Source: Hyphomicrobiales bacterium
GTDB lineage: Bacteria; Pseudomonadota; Alphaproteobacteria; Rhizobiales; Rhizobiaceae
Assembly: GCA_900473185.1 (NCBI GenBank)
Contig: UCKU01000018.1
Coordinates: 112,076 to 176,075 of the forward strand
Reading direction: 5' to 3'
Length of the DNA: 64,000 bases
Shown in pieces: positions 55,544-64,000 of the stretch (positions within the stretch are counted from its first letter, which is position 1; every line of letters starts with the position of its first letter). The notes beneath the pieces were generated by a model. That model did not search any database. It saw only the letters and a list, made by a program, of their open reading frames with translations, and had not been told where the DNA came from. Made by a program: the position numbers and the translations under genes.

Positions 55544-56347
55544 ATGGTAACGTCCGAGTTCAGATTGTTCAAATTCATGCTGCTCAGCATGTCGATGGCC
55601 GTTTCGCTGGCCTTGGCCTGTCCAGTCCTGGCATTCGACATCAAGACGGGCGTGACGAAGGAATCGGGCCCCTTCGATCTCTTCAAATTCGGTTTCAAGG
55701 CTTATAAGAACGGTCAGAAGGAAGAGGCGGTCGAGGCCTATAAATACGCTGCCGAAAAGGGCCACACCGGTTCGCGCTGGGCGCTCGCCAATATGTATGC
55801 TGATGGCGATGGTGTCGCGCAGGACGATTTCGAGGCCTTCAAGATCTACAGCGAAATTGCACAGCAGGGTGTAGAGCCTGGCTCGGAGGATACCGGCTTC
55901 TTCATCAACGCGCTGCTATCGCTTGCCAACTATTACAAGAACGGCATTTCCGGCAGCCCGGTGAAGATCGATCTCAATCAGGCCCGCCAGCTCTATTTCC
56001 AGGTTGCCTCCACCTTCGGCGTTCCCGAGGCGCAGTTCCAGCTTGCGCAGATGATGCTCGCAGGCGAGGGCGGCAGCGCCAATATCAACCAGGCCAAGAA
56101 ATGGCTCAATCAGGCCCGCAAGAGCGGCCATCCTGGCGCCATGGCGGTCTTCGGTAACATTCTCTTCGATGAAGGCCAGTCTGCTCGCGGCCTCGCGCTG
56201 ATGACGGCGGCTCTCGACCGCTGTAAGCCGAAGGATTGCAGCTGGATGCAATCGCTTCAGGAAGATGCCTTCTCGATCGCCAGCGAAGCGGATCGGCGCA
56301 CGGCCGTATCCATGTCGCATACGATTGCGAGCGGCTCGGACGATTAA
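55544..56347 (+). CDS. exoR: ExoR, periplasmic Sel1-repeat regulator of exopolysaccharide
   Basis: The 267-residue protein has a signal peptide (LMLLSMSMAVSLALACPVLAF region) and a mature start DIKTGVTKESGPFDLFKFGFKAYKNG, which is the rhizobial ExoR sequence I recall. Sel1/TPR-like repeats follow: AAEKGHTGSRWALANMYADGDGV, then YFQVASTFGVPEAQFQLAQMMLAGEGG, and WLNQARKSGHPGAMAVFGNI. In Sinorhizobium ExoR binds the sensor ExoS in the periplasm and keeps the ChvI regulator off; its degradation turns on succinoglycan and turns off flagella. Start at the ATG at 55544; the signal region rules out the much longer reading. Neighbours valS and xthA are the same as in other rhizobia. Confidence 0.92.
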   Translation: MVTSEFRLFKFMLLSMSMAVSLALACPVLAFDIKTGVTKESGPFDLFKFGFKAYKNGQKEEAVEAYKYAAEKGHTGSRWALANMYADGDGVAQDDFEAFKIYSEIAQQGVEPGSEDTGFFINALLSLANYYKNGISGSPVKIDLNQARQLYFQVASTFGVPEAQFQLAQMMLAGEGGSANINQAKKWLNQARKSGHPGAMAVFGNILFDEGQSARGLALMTAALDRCKPKDCSWMQSLQEDAFSIASEADRRTAVSMSHTIASGSDD

Positions 56348-56365
56348 GGTTCAGAGCTTTAAATC

Positions 56366-57157
56366 TCAGGCCGCGAAATCGAAGTAAGCGACGACTGGCA
56401 CGTGGTCTGACGGCTTTTCCCAGGCACGCACATGCTTTTCGATGGCCGCTGACGTCATGCGATCGGCTGCTTCCGGCGACAGCATCAGATGGTCGATGCG
56501 GATGCCGTTGTTCTTCGGCCAGGCGCCGGCCTGATAATCCCAGAAGGAATAGAGCGCCGTCGCATCGGTTGCCGAACGCACCGCATCGACGAAACCGAGA
56601 TTTTCCAGCCGGCGGAAGGATTGGCGCGTCTGCGGCAGGAAGAGTGCATCGCTTTCCCAGACCTTCGGGTCGAAGCAGTCATGCGGCTCGGGTATGACAT
56701 TGTAATCGCCGGCCAGGATGAAAATTTCCTCGTAGTCGAGACGCTCGGCCGCGAACTTCCGCAGGCGTTCCATCCAGGCGAGCTTGTAGAGATATTTTTC
56801 CGTTTCCGGCGGATTGCCGTTCGGCAGGTAGAGGCAGCAGACGCGCGCCACCTTGTTGCCAGGCAGGGAGAAGACAGCTTCAAGGAATCGCGCCTGCTCA
56901 TCGAGCGGATCACCCGGCAGGCCGCGATTGACTTCGGATGGCGAGCTTTTGGAAAGAATGGCAACGCCGTTGAAGCCTTTCTGGCCATGCGTTTCCACAT
57001 GGTAGCCAAGCGCTTCGATTTCGAGCCGCGGGAAGCCTTCGTCGACCGTTTTGATTTCCTGCAGGCAGACGATATCGGGACTGGAATCCTTCAGCCATTG
57101 CGTGAGGTTGTCGATACGCGCCTTGACGCCATTGATGTTCCAAGTCGCGATCTTCAT
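56366..57157 (-). CDS. xthA: Exodeoxyribonuclease III
   Basis: The 263-residue protein starts MKIATWNINGVKARIDNL, the hallmark of the ExoIII/AP endonuclease family, followed by the metal-binding LQEIKT with Glu34. Later come the YNGFNGVAILSK-like stretch (KGFNGVAILSK), AGDYNVIP with the catalytic Asp, and a C-terminal SDHVPVVAYF with the catalytic His. It removes nucleotides from 3' ends and cuts at abasic sites in base excision repair. It converges on exoR with 18 bases between stops. It is not preceded by another gene in the same unit until erpA. Confidence 0.96.
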   Translation of the reverse strand: MKIATWNINGVKARIDNLTQWLKDSSPDIVCLQEIKTVDEGFPRLEIEALGYHVETHGQKGFNGVAILSKSSPSEVNRGLPGDPLDEQARFLEAVFSLPGNKVARVCCLYLPNGNPPETEKYLYKLAWMERLRKFAAERLDYEEIFILAGDYNVIPEPHDCFDPKVWESDALFLPQTRQSFRRLENLGFVDAVRSATDATALYSFWDYQAGAWPKNNGIRIDHLMLSPEAADRMTSAAIEKHVRAWEKPSDHVPVVAYFDFAA

Positions 57158-57224
57158 GGCTTCATCCTGCTCTCTGTGCTGAACGCTCTTTTATCGCGCT
57201 CCTGCGTCGGCGGACAAGACAAGA

Positions 57225-57254
57225 AACCGGCCGGAAGAAAATCTTCGGCCGGTT
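57225..57254 (-). terminator. Terminator after erpA
   Basis: On the leftward strand AACCGGCCG pairs with CGGCCGGTT, extended by GAAGA/TCTTC with one mismatch, and is followed by TTTCTTG. It separates erpA from xthA. Confidence 0.75.
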
Positions 57255-57277
57255 ATCAATGGAAAGTAGTTCTTGGA

Positions 57278-57610
57278 TCAGATCGCGAAGCTGGTGCCGC
57301 AGCCGCAGCTTGCCACCGCATTCGGATTCTTGATCTGGAAGGACTGGCCGAGCAGGTTGTCGACGAAATCGATCTCGGAGCCCGCCATGTAGACCAGCGA
57401 GAGACTGTCGATCAGCACCTTGGCATCATTCTTCTCGACGACGATATCGTCGTCGGCTGCGCCATCCACAAGATCGAATTTGTAGGAAAAGCCGGAACAG
57501 CCGCCGCCTTCGACGGAGACGCGCAGCGCGCTCTTGCCGGGATCGCTGCCGACGATAGCGGCAATACGCTTTGCCGCGGCATCGGAAAGGGTTACATTCA
57601 CTTCAGTCAT
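57278..57610 (-). CDS. erpA: Iron-sulfur cluster insertion protein, A-type
   Basis: AGGAGG lies 5 bases before the ATG at 57610. The 110-residue protein has the A-type carrier signature: GGGCSGFSY with the first conserved cysteine near residue 41, and a C-terminal SCGCGTSF with two more cysteines at 104-106 region. It starts MTEVNVTLSDAAAKRIAAIV. It carries and inserts [Fe-S] clusters into target enzymes. Members of this family (ErpA, IscA, SufA) are hard to separate by sequence alone; the monocistronic position near xthA is usual for rhizobial erpA. It is divergent from dgt. Confidence 0.9.
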   Translation of the reverse strand: MTEVNVTLSDAAAKRIAAIVGSDPGKSALRVSVEGGGCSGFSYKFDLVDGAADDDIVVEKNDAKVLIDSLSLVYMAGSEIDFVDNLLGQSFQIKNPNAVASCGCGTSFAI

Positions 57611-57830
57611 TTTTCCTCCTGCCGGGGTCAAGATCCGGAGAGAATCTCATTTGGACGTTTGATGTTCAAACGCATGATATCAAAGAAACTTATCATGATC
57701 CTCCCGTAAAGGACAGGATCAGGCAAAGCGGTCGACAAAGCGCCTTTTTGCCGTTTCTATAAGCTATAGGTATGAAGAGCGGATAGCGGCGTCAATGGGC
57801 AAGGCTGCAACGCGTTAGTGACGGTGAAGA

Positions 57831-59048
57831 ATGAGCTTCGACAGGCATGCATTGGGTTTCGGTTATGGCGAACGGGCGGCCTATGCGGCAGATCCATGGA
57901 ACTCGCGTGGGCGCCTCTATCACGAGAGCGGTAGCCCGACGCGCTCCGATTTCCAGCGAGACCGCGATCGCATCATCCATGCGACCGCCTTTCGCCGGCT
58001 GAAGCATAAGACGCAGGTTTTTATCGCCCAGGACGGCGACCATTACCGCACGCGCCTGACGCACACGATAGAGGTAGCACAGATCGCCCGCGCGCTTGCC
58101 CGCGCCCTGAAGGCTGACGAGGACTTGGCCGAGGGCGTGGCGCTCGTCCACGATTTCGGCCACACGCCCTTCGGCCATACAGGCGAGGATGCGCTGCATG
58201 AGGAATTGCTGCCCTATGGCGGCTTCGACCACAATGCCCAATCCTTGCGCATCGTCACCAAACTTGAGCGACGTTATGCTGAATTCGACGGCATCAACCT
58301 GACCTGGGAAAGCCTCGAAGGCCTCGTCAAGCACAATGGTCCGCTGCTGACGGCCGATGGTGTCGGCACGCGAGGACCGGTGCCGCAGCCGATTCTCGAT
58401 TATTGCGAGCTGCACGATCTGGAGCTTGCGAGCTATGCGAGCCTGGAAGCCCAGGCGGCAGCGATTGCCGATGACATCGCCTACAATACCCATGACATCG
58501 ATGACGGCCTTCGCTCAGGCTACCTGAATTTCGAGATGCTGGAGGAAATTCCGTTCCTCGCCGGGCTGATGGCCGAGGTGAGGGAGCGCTATCCGCATCT
58601 GGAGCCGAGCCGCTTCACGCATGAGATCATGCGCCGCCAGATCACGCGCATGGTCGAGGACGTCATCGGCGTGGCGCAGAAGCGCCTGGCAGAGCTGAAC
58701 CCGCAGAGTGCCGATGATATCCGCAAGGCCGATCATGTGATTGCAACCTTTTCGGATGCGATGGCCGAGACCGACAGGCAGATCAAGGCGATGCTCTTCA
58801 AGCGCATCTACCGAAATACCGATATTATGCGCATCCGCGCCGGTGCCGCCCGGATCGTCAAGGATCTCTTCGGCGCCTACATGGCCAATCCCAAGGAGAT
58901 GCAGAGCCATTATTGGGTCGACCATATCGCTGGCCTTTCCGATGCGCCGAAAGCCCGGCATGTCGGCGATTATCTGGCCGGCATGACGGATACTTATGCC
59001 ATCAGTGCCCACAGGCGATTGTTTGACCACACTCCGGATTTGCGATAG
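57831..59048 (+). CDS. dgt: Deoxyguanosinetriphosphate triphosphohydrolase-like protein
   Basis: The 405-residue protein starts MSFDRHALGFGYGERAAYA and contains the HD-domain metal ligands: YRTRLTHTIEVAQIARALA near residues 72-90 (His) and LVHDFGHTPFGHTGEDALHEEL near 104-125 (His-Asp). A later AYNTHDIDDGL holds the final Asp. It removes triphosphate from dNTPs. It belongs to the type 2 group of dGTPase-like proteins. A short 62-base gap separates it from argS, so the two could be cotranscribed. It is divergent from erpA. Confidence 0.93.
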   Translation: MSFDRHALGFGYGERAAYAADPWNSRGRLYHESGSPTRSDFQRDRDRIIHATAFRRLKHKTQVFIAQDGDHYRTRLTHTIEVAQIARALARALKADEDLAEGVALVHDFGHTPFGHTGEDALHEELLPYGGFDHNAQSLRIVTKLERRYAEFDGINLTWESLEGLVKHNGPLLTADGVGTRGPVPQPILDYCELHDLELASYASLEAQAAAIADDIAYNTHDIDDGLRSGYLNFEMLEEIPFLAGLMAEVRERYPHLEPSRFTHEIMRRQITRMVEDVIGVAQKRLAELNPQSADDIRKADHVIATFSDAMAETDRQIKAMLFKRIYRNTDIMRIRAGAARIVKDLFGAYMANPKEMQSHYWVDHIAGLSDAPKARHVGDYLAGMTDTYAISAHRRLFDHTPDLR

Positions 59049-59110
59049 GCAGCGGGCGCCCGGCAGCCGCCGGCAAACCTGTTGGCACAGCCTGTGCATG
59101 GAAGAGTGCG

Positions 59111-60868
59111 ATGAACCTTTTTACCGATTTTGAAGCCAGGATTAAAAACGCCCTTGAACAGCTCGATCTGGTCAAGGAAAAGCGATCCGAGCTCGATTTC
59201 GGTCGCATTGCTGTCGAGCCCCCGCGCGATGCGAGCCACGGCGATGTGGCGACCAACGCCGCCATGGTGCTTGCCAAGCCGCTCGGCACCAATCCGCGCG
59301 CGCTTGCCGAAATCATCATTGCCAAGCTGCAGGAAGACACTGATGTCGCCGAGGTTTCGGTCGCCGGCCCGGGCTTCATCAATATCAGGCTCTCCGTCGG
59401 CTACTGGCAGCGCCTGCTTGCCTCGATGATTCAGTCAGGCACCGGCTACGGCCGCTCAGGATTGGGGCAGGGCAAGAAGGTCAATGTCGAATATGTCTCG
59501 GCCAACCCGACGGGCCCAATGCATGTCGGCCATTGCCGCGGCGCCGTCGTCGGTGACGCGCTGGCGAACCTGCTTGCCTTTGCCGGCTACGAAGTCGTCA
59601 AGGAATATTACATCAACGATGCCGGCTCGCAGATCGATGTGCTCGCCCGTTCCGTCTTCCTGCGTTATCGCGAGGCGCTCGGCGAGAAGATCGGCGAGAT
59701 TCCATCCGGCCTCTATCCGGGCGATTATCTGGTGCCGGTCGGAGAATCGCTTGCTGCCGAATATGGTGTGCGCCTGCACAACATGCCGGAAGAGCAGTGG
59801 ATGCCGATCGTCAAGGATCGCGCCATCGAGATGATGATGGTGATGATCCGCGAGGATCTGGCCGCTCTCAACGTCCACCATGATATCTTCTTCTCCGAGC
59901 GCACGCTGCATGCCAATGGCGCGGCTGCCATTCGCACGGCGATCAACGACCTGACCTTCAAGGGCTATGTCTACAAGGGCACGCTGCCGCCACCGAAGGG
60001 CCAGTTGCCTGAGGATTGGGAAGACCGCGAACAGACGCTCTTCCGCTCGACCGAGGTCGGTGACGATATCGATCGTGCGCTGATCAAGTCGGACGGCTCC
60101 TACACCTATTTCGCCGCCGACCTCGCCTACTTCAAGAACAAGTTCGACCGCGGCTTCGACGAGATGATCTATGTGCTTGGTGCCGACCATGGCGGCTACG
60201 TCAAGCGTCTCGAGGCGGTTGCACGCGGCGTTTCCGATGGTAAGGCGAAGCTGACGGTGCTGCTTTGCCAGCTCGTCAAGCTCTACCGTGACGGCGAGCC
60301 GGTGAAGATGTCGAAGCGGTCGGGCGATTTTGTCACATTGCGCGATGTCGTCGAAGAAGTCGGGCGTGATTCGGTCCGCTTCATGATGCTTTACCGCAAG
60401 AACTCGGAGCCGTTGGACTTTGATTTCGCCAAAGTAACGGAGCAATCCAAAGATAATCCGGTCTTCTACGTGCAGTATGCGCATGCGCGTTGCATGTCGG
60501 TCTTCCGGCAGGCGAGGGAAGCCTTCCCGGGTCTCGCGCCGACACCGGAGCTTTTGGCGCAATCCGTTGCAGGCATTACGGATTCGGCCGAATTGCAGCT
60601 GATTGCCAAGGCTGCAGAATTCCCGCGTATCGTCGAAAGTGCAGCCCAATCTCAGGAGCCGCATCGCATCGCTTTTTACCTCTATGATCTTGCCAGCGCC
60701 TTCCATGCCCACTGGAACAAAGGTAAAGATCAGACTGAATTACGATTTGTTAACGATAAGAACCGAGAATCAAGTATTGCCAGACTTGGGCTGGTGTACG
60801 CTGTCGCGTCGGTTTTGAAGTCGGGACTTGCCATTACAGGTACTGCCGCACCGGACGAAATGAGATAA
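59111..60868 (+). CDS. argS: Arginyl-tRNA synthetase
   Basis: The 585-residue class I synthetase has a HIGH-type site in NPTGPMHVGHCRGAVVGD near residues 133-150 and a KMSKR site at about 399-403. The N-terminal Add-1 domain (MNLFTDFEARIKNALEQLDLV) and the C-terminal DALR anticodon-binding domain with FPRIVESAAQSQEPHRIAFYLYDLASAFHAHWN are recognisable. It charges tRNA-Arg. The spacing to dgt (62 bases) and the following SPOR gene (62 bases) suggest one transcript, as in other rhizobia. Confidence 0.97.
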   Translation: MNLFTDFEARIKNALEQLDLVKEKRSELDFGRIAVEPPRDASHGDVATNAAMVLAKPLGTNPRALAEIIIAKLQEDTDVAEVSVAGPGFINIRLSVGYWQRLLASMIQSGTGYGRSGLGQGKKVNVEYVSANPTGPMHVGHCRGAVVGDALANLLAFAGYEVVKEYYINDAGSQIDVLARSVFLRYREALGEKIGEIPSGLYPGDYLVPVGESLAAEYGVRLHNMPEEQWMPIVKDRAIEMMMVMIREDLAALNVHHDIFFSERTLHANGAAAIRTAINDLTFKGYVYKGTLPPPKGQLPEDWEDREQTLFRSTEVGDDIDRALIKSDGSYTYFAADLAYFKNKFDRGFDEMIYVLGADHGGYVKRLEAVARGVSDGKAKLTVLLCQLVKLYRDGEPVKMSKRSGDFVTLRDVVEEVGRDSVRFMMLYRKNSEPLDFDFAKVTEQSKDNPVFYVQYAHARCMSVFRQAREAFPGLAPTPELLAQSVAGITDSAELQLIAKAAEFPRIVESAAQSQEPHRIAFYLYDLASAFHAHWNKGKDQTELRFVNDKNRESSIARLGLVYAVASVLKSGLAITGTAAPDEMR

Positions 60869-60930
60869 CGTCACCATTTCCCCACAATGCGCTGGCATTG
60901 AAGTGTTTGCGTTTTTTGAGTGGGATGGGC

Positions 60931-63900
60931 ATGGCTGATAAACGACTTGCGTATGACACGCGCGGTAAAGACGATATGTTTGCCGACGATGATCCGTTGG
61001 CTGAACTTGCTCGTATCGTCGGCTTTGAACCTCGAATTGCGGCCAATACTGTAGATGAGCCTCAGCGGCAGGAGCCGGTCCTCAATCTCGAGGACGAGCT
61101 TCTCCGTGAGTTCGAGCGTTACGATGCGCCGCGTCCCCTGGCTGATCTCGATCATCCGGCCGAGCCGATCGCTCAGGAAGTCGAAACTTACGACTATGTC
61201 GAGCTGGTCCGCGAGGACGTGCCCTCCATTGGCGAAGAGCTCGCTCCGTCGGTTGTGTCCGATTTCGAGACGCCTTTCGTCGAACCCGAATTTCCTGAGG
61301 AAGCTGCCGTAGCTCCTGAAGTAGCCGCGCCTGAACCGGTCGCAGCCGAATGGGAAGTGCCTGTCGCTGCCGATTGGGCTCCTGCTCCGTCGAAGAAGCC
61401 TGTCTCTGTTCCCACAGAACCTCCGGTTACCTTCACGGCCTATGGTGGCGCCCGCGATCTGATCGAAGAGCTCGAGCTTTCGATCGGCGGCGCTCTTCCT
61501 GTCGCTCCGGCCGTTCAGCCGCCGGCGAAGGCACCGCAATGGTCGGCCGCCAGCATCCGTCTGCCGCTCGCCAATTTTCACGCGCCGCGGCGTGAAGAGC
61601 CGGTTCTTTCCGAGCCGGTCATCGAGGCGCCGATTGTCGATGCACCTGTTGTTGAGCCGGCTCAGGCTCCAGTTGAAGCCTTCGTCGCCGAGCCCGAGTT
61701 TGTTGGCGAGCCGGAATTGACGGTCGAGCCCGAAGTCGTTGCGCCTGAGGTAACTGAAGAGCCTCTGGTGGTCGCTGCGGTTGAAGCGGCAGATTTCGAG
61801 CCGGTTGTGGCCTCCTTCGGTTTTCCGGCCGAGATCGATCGCCATGAAGACGTCACCCTGCCTGAAGAGCCTGTCGCAACGTTCGAAGAGGTTGCTGCCT
61901 TCGAAGCGCCCGCCGAGCCTGACAATGCCGGTTTCGATCTGATTGCGGCAGCGGCCGAAGGCGACGTCCATGCCGATGCAGCCTTGACGGAAGCGCCGCC
62001 GGAGTCGGCCTTCGATGCGGATGCCTTTGATCTCGACGATCTCCTGGCGGATGTTTCCCGTTATCCGGTGCCGCAGCGTGCTGCTGCCCCCGTCGTATCC
62101 GAGCCTGTTGCCGCGGTACCCGAGCCTCTTGCAACGCCACCGGCGCCGCAGCCGGTCGCGGCTCCTGCCGTGCCTGTTTTCCAGGCCCCGGTCTTTGAGG
62201 CGCCCGTCTTTGAGGCCCCTATCTTCGAAGCGCCCGTTGCCCGTACACCGGTTCAACCGACCGTGATTGCGCCCGTGCCGATGAGCCGTGCGACGCCCGT
62301 TCTTCGTCAGCCAGAAGCACCGAAGCCGGTCGTTCGGGAGCCGGTAGAGCCGGTCTCACAGCCTATCGCGCCAGCGCCGGTCGTCGCGCGTCAGCCGGAA
62401 CTGGAGGCTGAAGATCCTTTTGCCGGCCACGATTTCGAGTTGGATCTCGCCGGCATCGAGCTGGAGCTTGCCGATCTCGATTTCTCCGAGCAGCCGGCTC
62501 CGAAGCCCGAGCCCGAGCCCGTGCGTGCAGCACCCGTGGTCGCAGCGCAGCCTGCGCCGCGTCCGCAGCCGCAATCAGCACCGGTTTTTGTGCCGGAGCG
62601 GCAGCATGCTCCGGTGAGCTACGCCAAGCCGGCGCCGGCAAGCGATTCCACCGACGATCTGCCCTTCGATCCCTCGATGATCTCCGATCCGGAAGATCGT
62701 CCCGAGACGGTCGAGGACATGCATGTTCCGACACTGCCGCCTGTCGAGCATACGGAGCCGGTCGCCAAGACCGCCGACTTCGATTTCGATCTCGATGCCG
62801 AGATCGCGAGCTTCTTCGAGCCCGCCAAGCGGCAGGAAAAGGCACCGGTCGCCCCTGCCTGGGCGCCCCCGGCCGCTGCTGCAACGGCCGCCGCTGCGGC
62901 CAAGCCGGCAAGCACCGCCTTCGCTGACGGTCTCGATGATTTCGAACGCGCGCTGGAAGAGGATTTCCGCCGCAGCGTGCGCGAGCCGGTCGAGCGCCGC
63001 GAGAACGTTTCCGAAGTCCATATCGAATCCGCAAGCCAGACCGCCGATTTCAATCGCGCCCGCTCCATGCGCCGTCTGCTGGCGGCAGCCGCCATGCTGG
63101 TCGTTTTTGCCGGCGGCGCTTACGGTATCTACAACTGGGTGTCCAACGGTGCCGGCCTCAGCATCGCCGGCTCCGGCGAGCCGCGCGTCATCACTGCCGA
63201 CAAGGATCCGGTGAAGGTCGCTCCCGAGAATCCGGGTGGCAAGACCGTGCCGAACCAGGACAAGGCCGTATATGATCGTGTTGCGGGCGCCGCCGAAGAG
63301 CCGAAGCAGAAGGCTCTGGTCTCCTCCGACGAACAGCCGGTCGATGTCGTCCAGCGCACGCTGACGCCTGAAGTCTCGCCTGATGACGATGAAGGCAGTG
63401 GCGATTCAGTGCTGCCGACTGCCGTCGGCGAGACGCAGGATCCGCGCCTGCTGCCCGACCACAACGCGACCGCGGATGCGTCCGCTGCCGATGACGATGC
63501 AACGCCGTCCGTCTCGCCGCGCAAGGTCCGCACGATGATCGTCAAGCCGGACGGCACGCTCGTTGCCCGCGAAGAGCCGGCGCCTGCCGAGCAATCCGCA
63601 CCGGCCAATGAGGTGGCATCGGCAACGCCCGCAGCCCAGCCGGCCGCGACGCCGTCTGCTGCAAGCTTCCCGGCAAGCAACGGCAATCAGGCTGCGTCAG
63701 CCGCTCTTCCGCCTGTCGGAACGGCGCCTGCAGCCCAGCCGGCTCAGACGGCCAAGGTGGCTGAGGTGAACGCCGCCAACGCAAATCAGGTCGACCCGCC
63801 GGTTCGCGCAGTCAAGACGACACCAATCACCGATACAGCGTCAGCCGCGCCGACCGATACGGCGCCTGTCCCGACGGCCCGCCCGGCCGAACAGCCGGTC

Positions 63901-64000
63901 AATGTCGTCGGTACGGTAACCGAAAACGGCAATGTCCGCCCGACGACGCAGCAGAAGCCGACACAGGTCGCTTCCGCACCGGTGACAGCAGCCGCTGCCC
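60931..64000 (+). CDS. SPOR-domain-containing cell-division protein, 3' end cut by window edge
   Basis: The frame starts at an ATG at 60931 (an ATG at 60925 is in the same frame) and stays open to the window end, 1023 residues so far. It begins MADKRLAYDTRGKDDMFADD, and continues as a long acidic, proline- and alanine-rich disordered cytoplasmic region (repeated EPVVA/PEVVAPE blocks, residues 60-690). A membrane helix at about residues 720-742 (LLAAAAMLVVFAGGAYGIYNWV) is followed by a periplasmic linker again rich in alanine and proline. In rhizobia the gene after argS encodes such a protein with a C-terminal SPOR domain that binds denuded glycans at the division site; that domain would lie beyond the window. 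Confidence 0.85.
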   Translation, partial: MADKRLAYDTRGKDDMFADDDPLAELARIVGFEPRIAANTVDEPQRQEPVLNLEDELLREFERYDAPRPLADLDHPAEPIAQEVETYDYVELVREDVPSIGEELAPSVVSDFETPFVEPEFPEEAAVAPEVAAPEPVAAEWEVPVAADWAPAPSKKPVSVPTEPPVTFTAYGGARDLIEELELSIGGALPVAPAVQPPAKAPQWSAASIRLPLANFHAPRREEPVLSEPVIEAPIVDAPVVEPAQAPVEAFVAEPEFVGEPELTVEPEVVAPEVTEEPLVVAAVEAADFEPVVASFGFPAEIDRHEDVTLPEEPVATFEEVAAFEAPAEPDNAGFDLIAAAAEGDVHADAALTEAPPESAFDADAFDLDDLLADVSRYPVPQRAAAPVVSEPVAAVPEPLATPPAPQPVAAPAVPVFQAPVFEAPVFEAPIFEAPVARTPVQPTVIAPVPMSRATPVLRQPEAPKPVVREPVEPVSQPIAPAPVVARQPELEAEDPFAGHDFELDLAGIELELADLDFSEQPAPKPEPEPVRAAPVVAAQPAPRPQPQSAPVFVPERQHAPVSYAKPAPASDSTDDLPFDPSMISDPEDRPETVEDMHVPTLPPVEHTEPVAKTADFDFDLDAEIASFFEPAKRQEKAPVAPAWAPPAAAATAAAAAKPASTAFADGLDDFERALEEDFRRSVREPVERRENVSEVHIESASQTADFNRARSMRRLLAAAAMLVVFAGGAYGIYNWVSNGAGLSIAGSGEPRVITADKDPVKVAPENPGGKTVPNQDKAVYDRVAGAAEEPKQKALVSSDEQPVDVVQRTLTPEVSPDDDEGSGDSVLPTAVGETQDPRLLPDHNATADASAADDDATPSVSPRKVRTMIVKPDGTLVAREEPAPAEQSAPANEVASATPAAQPAATPSAASFPASNGNQAASAALPPVGTAPAAQPAQTAKVAEVNAANANQVDPPVRAVKTTPITDTASAAPTDTAPVPTARPAEQPVNVVGTVTENGNVRPTTQQKPTQVASAPVTAAAA

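Noticed and set aside
59456..60712. A 418-residue leftward frame antisense to argS
   Set aside because: Mirror of argS; no ribosome site or family.
60871..62256. A 461-residue leftward frame antisense to the SPOR-domain gene
   Set aside because: Arginine-rich low-complexity mirror of the proline/alanine-rich region.

Overview
The window is a chromosomal segment of an alphaproteobacterium of the Rhizobiaceae, most likely Rhizobium or a close relative. The evidence is the run exoR - xthA - erpA - dgt - argS - SPOR protein next to valS and a PopZ/DUF2497 gene, which is a familiar rhizobial gene order, together with rhizobia-typical small families (DUF982, DUF1515, KTSC-like) and an overall high GC content.

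Positions 1 to about 46.6 kb are an integrated lambda-like siphovirus prophage with an HK97-type head. From 1 to 7.7 kb lies an early block read mostly leftward: an XRE regulator cut by the window edge, a beta-sliding-clamp homologue, an N6-methylase-like protein without a visible catalytic NPPY motif, and many small unknown genes in tight overlapping order. It is interrupted by a rightward, AT-richer two-gene cassette (3.2-4.4 kb). Positions 7.7-9.2 kb are almost gene-free. They hold hairpins, AAAACCG-type repeats, seven GCGGAA iterons mostly spaced exactly 11 bp, and a candidate SOS box, and look like the control region between the early and late genes. From 9.2 kb the late genes run rightward: HNH nuclease, terminase small and large subunits, portal, prohead protease, capsid, connectors, tail tube, a tail chaperone with a GGGAAAC -1 frameshift site, a 1515-residue tape measure, tail-tip proteins, gpJ and a tail fibre.

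Positions 32.3-37.8 kb are the most unusual part. After a leftward lipoprotein there is a second, diverged copy of the tail tube gene, then a 207-residue protein and an SGNH-type esterase, and then a leftward O-acyltransferase. An esterase that could strip acetyl groups for infection beside a transferase that could change the lysogen's surface suggests a receptor-modification cassette. Lysis follows: GH19 endolysin, holin-like protein and an overlapping Rz/Rz1 spanin pair.

Positions 39.7-47.3 kb are accessory genes: DUF982, DUF1515, a nuclease-like protein, several unknowns, a strong sigma-70 promoter overlapped by a LexA box beside an SRAP gene, a membrane-anchored protein, a broken ATP-dependent DNA ligase remnant, a DUF4238 gene, a diverged 41-bp copy of the 3' half of tRNA-Cys, and one more membrane protein up to the intact tRNA-Cys at 47.5 kb. 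No integrase is present, so the left end of the prophage lies outside the window.

From 47.6 kb on the genes are host core: isoaspartate methyltransferase, PopZ, valS, a FadL-type outer-membrane protein, exoR, xthA, erpA, dgt, argS and the start of a SPOR-domain protein cut by the right edge. Coordinates and motifs were read directly from the sequence; family names come from recognition by eye, and no database search was run.
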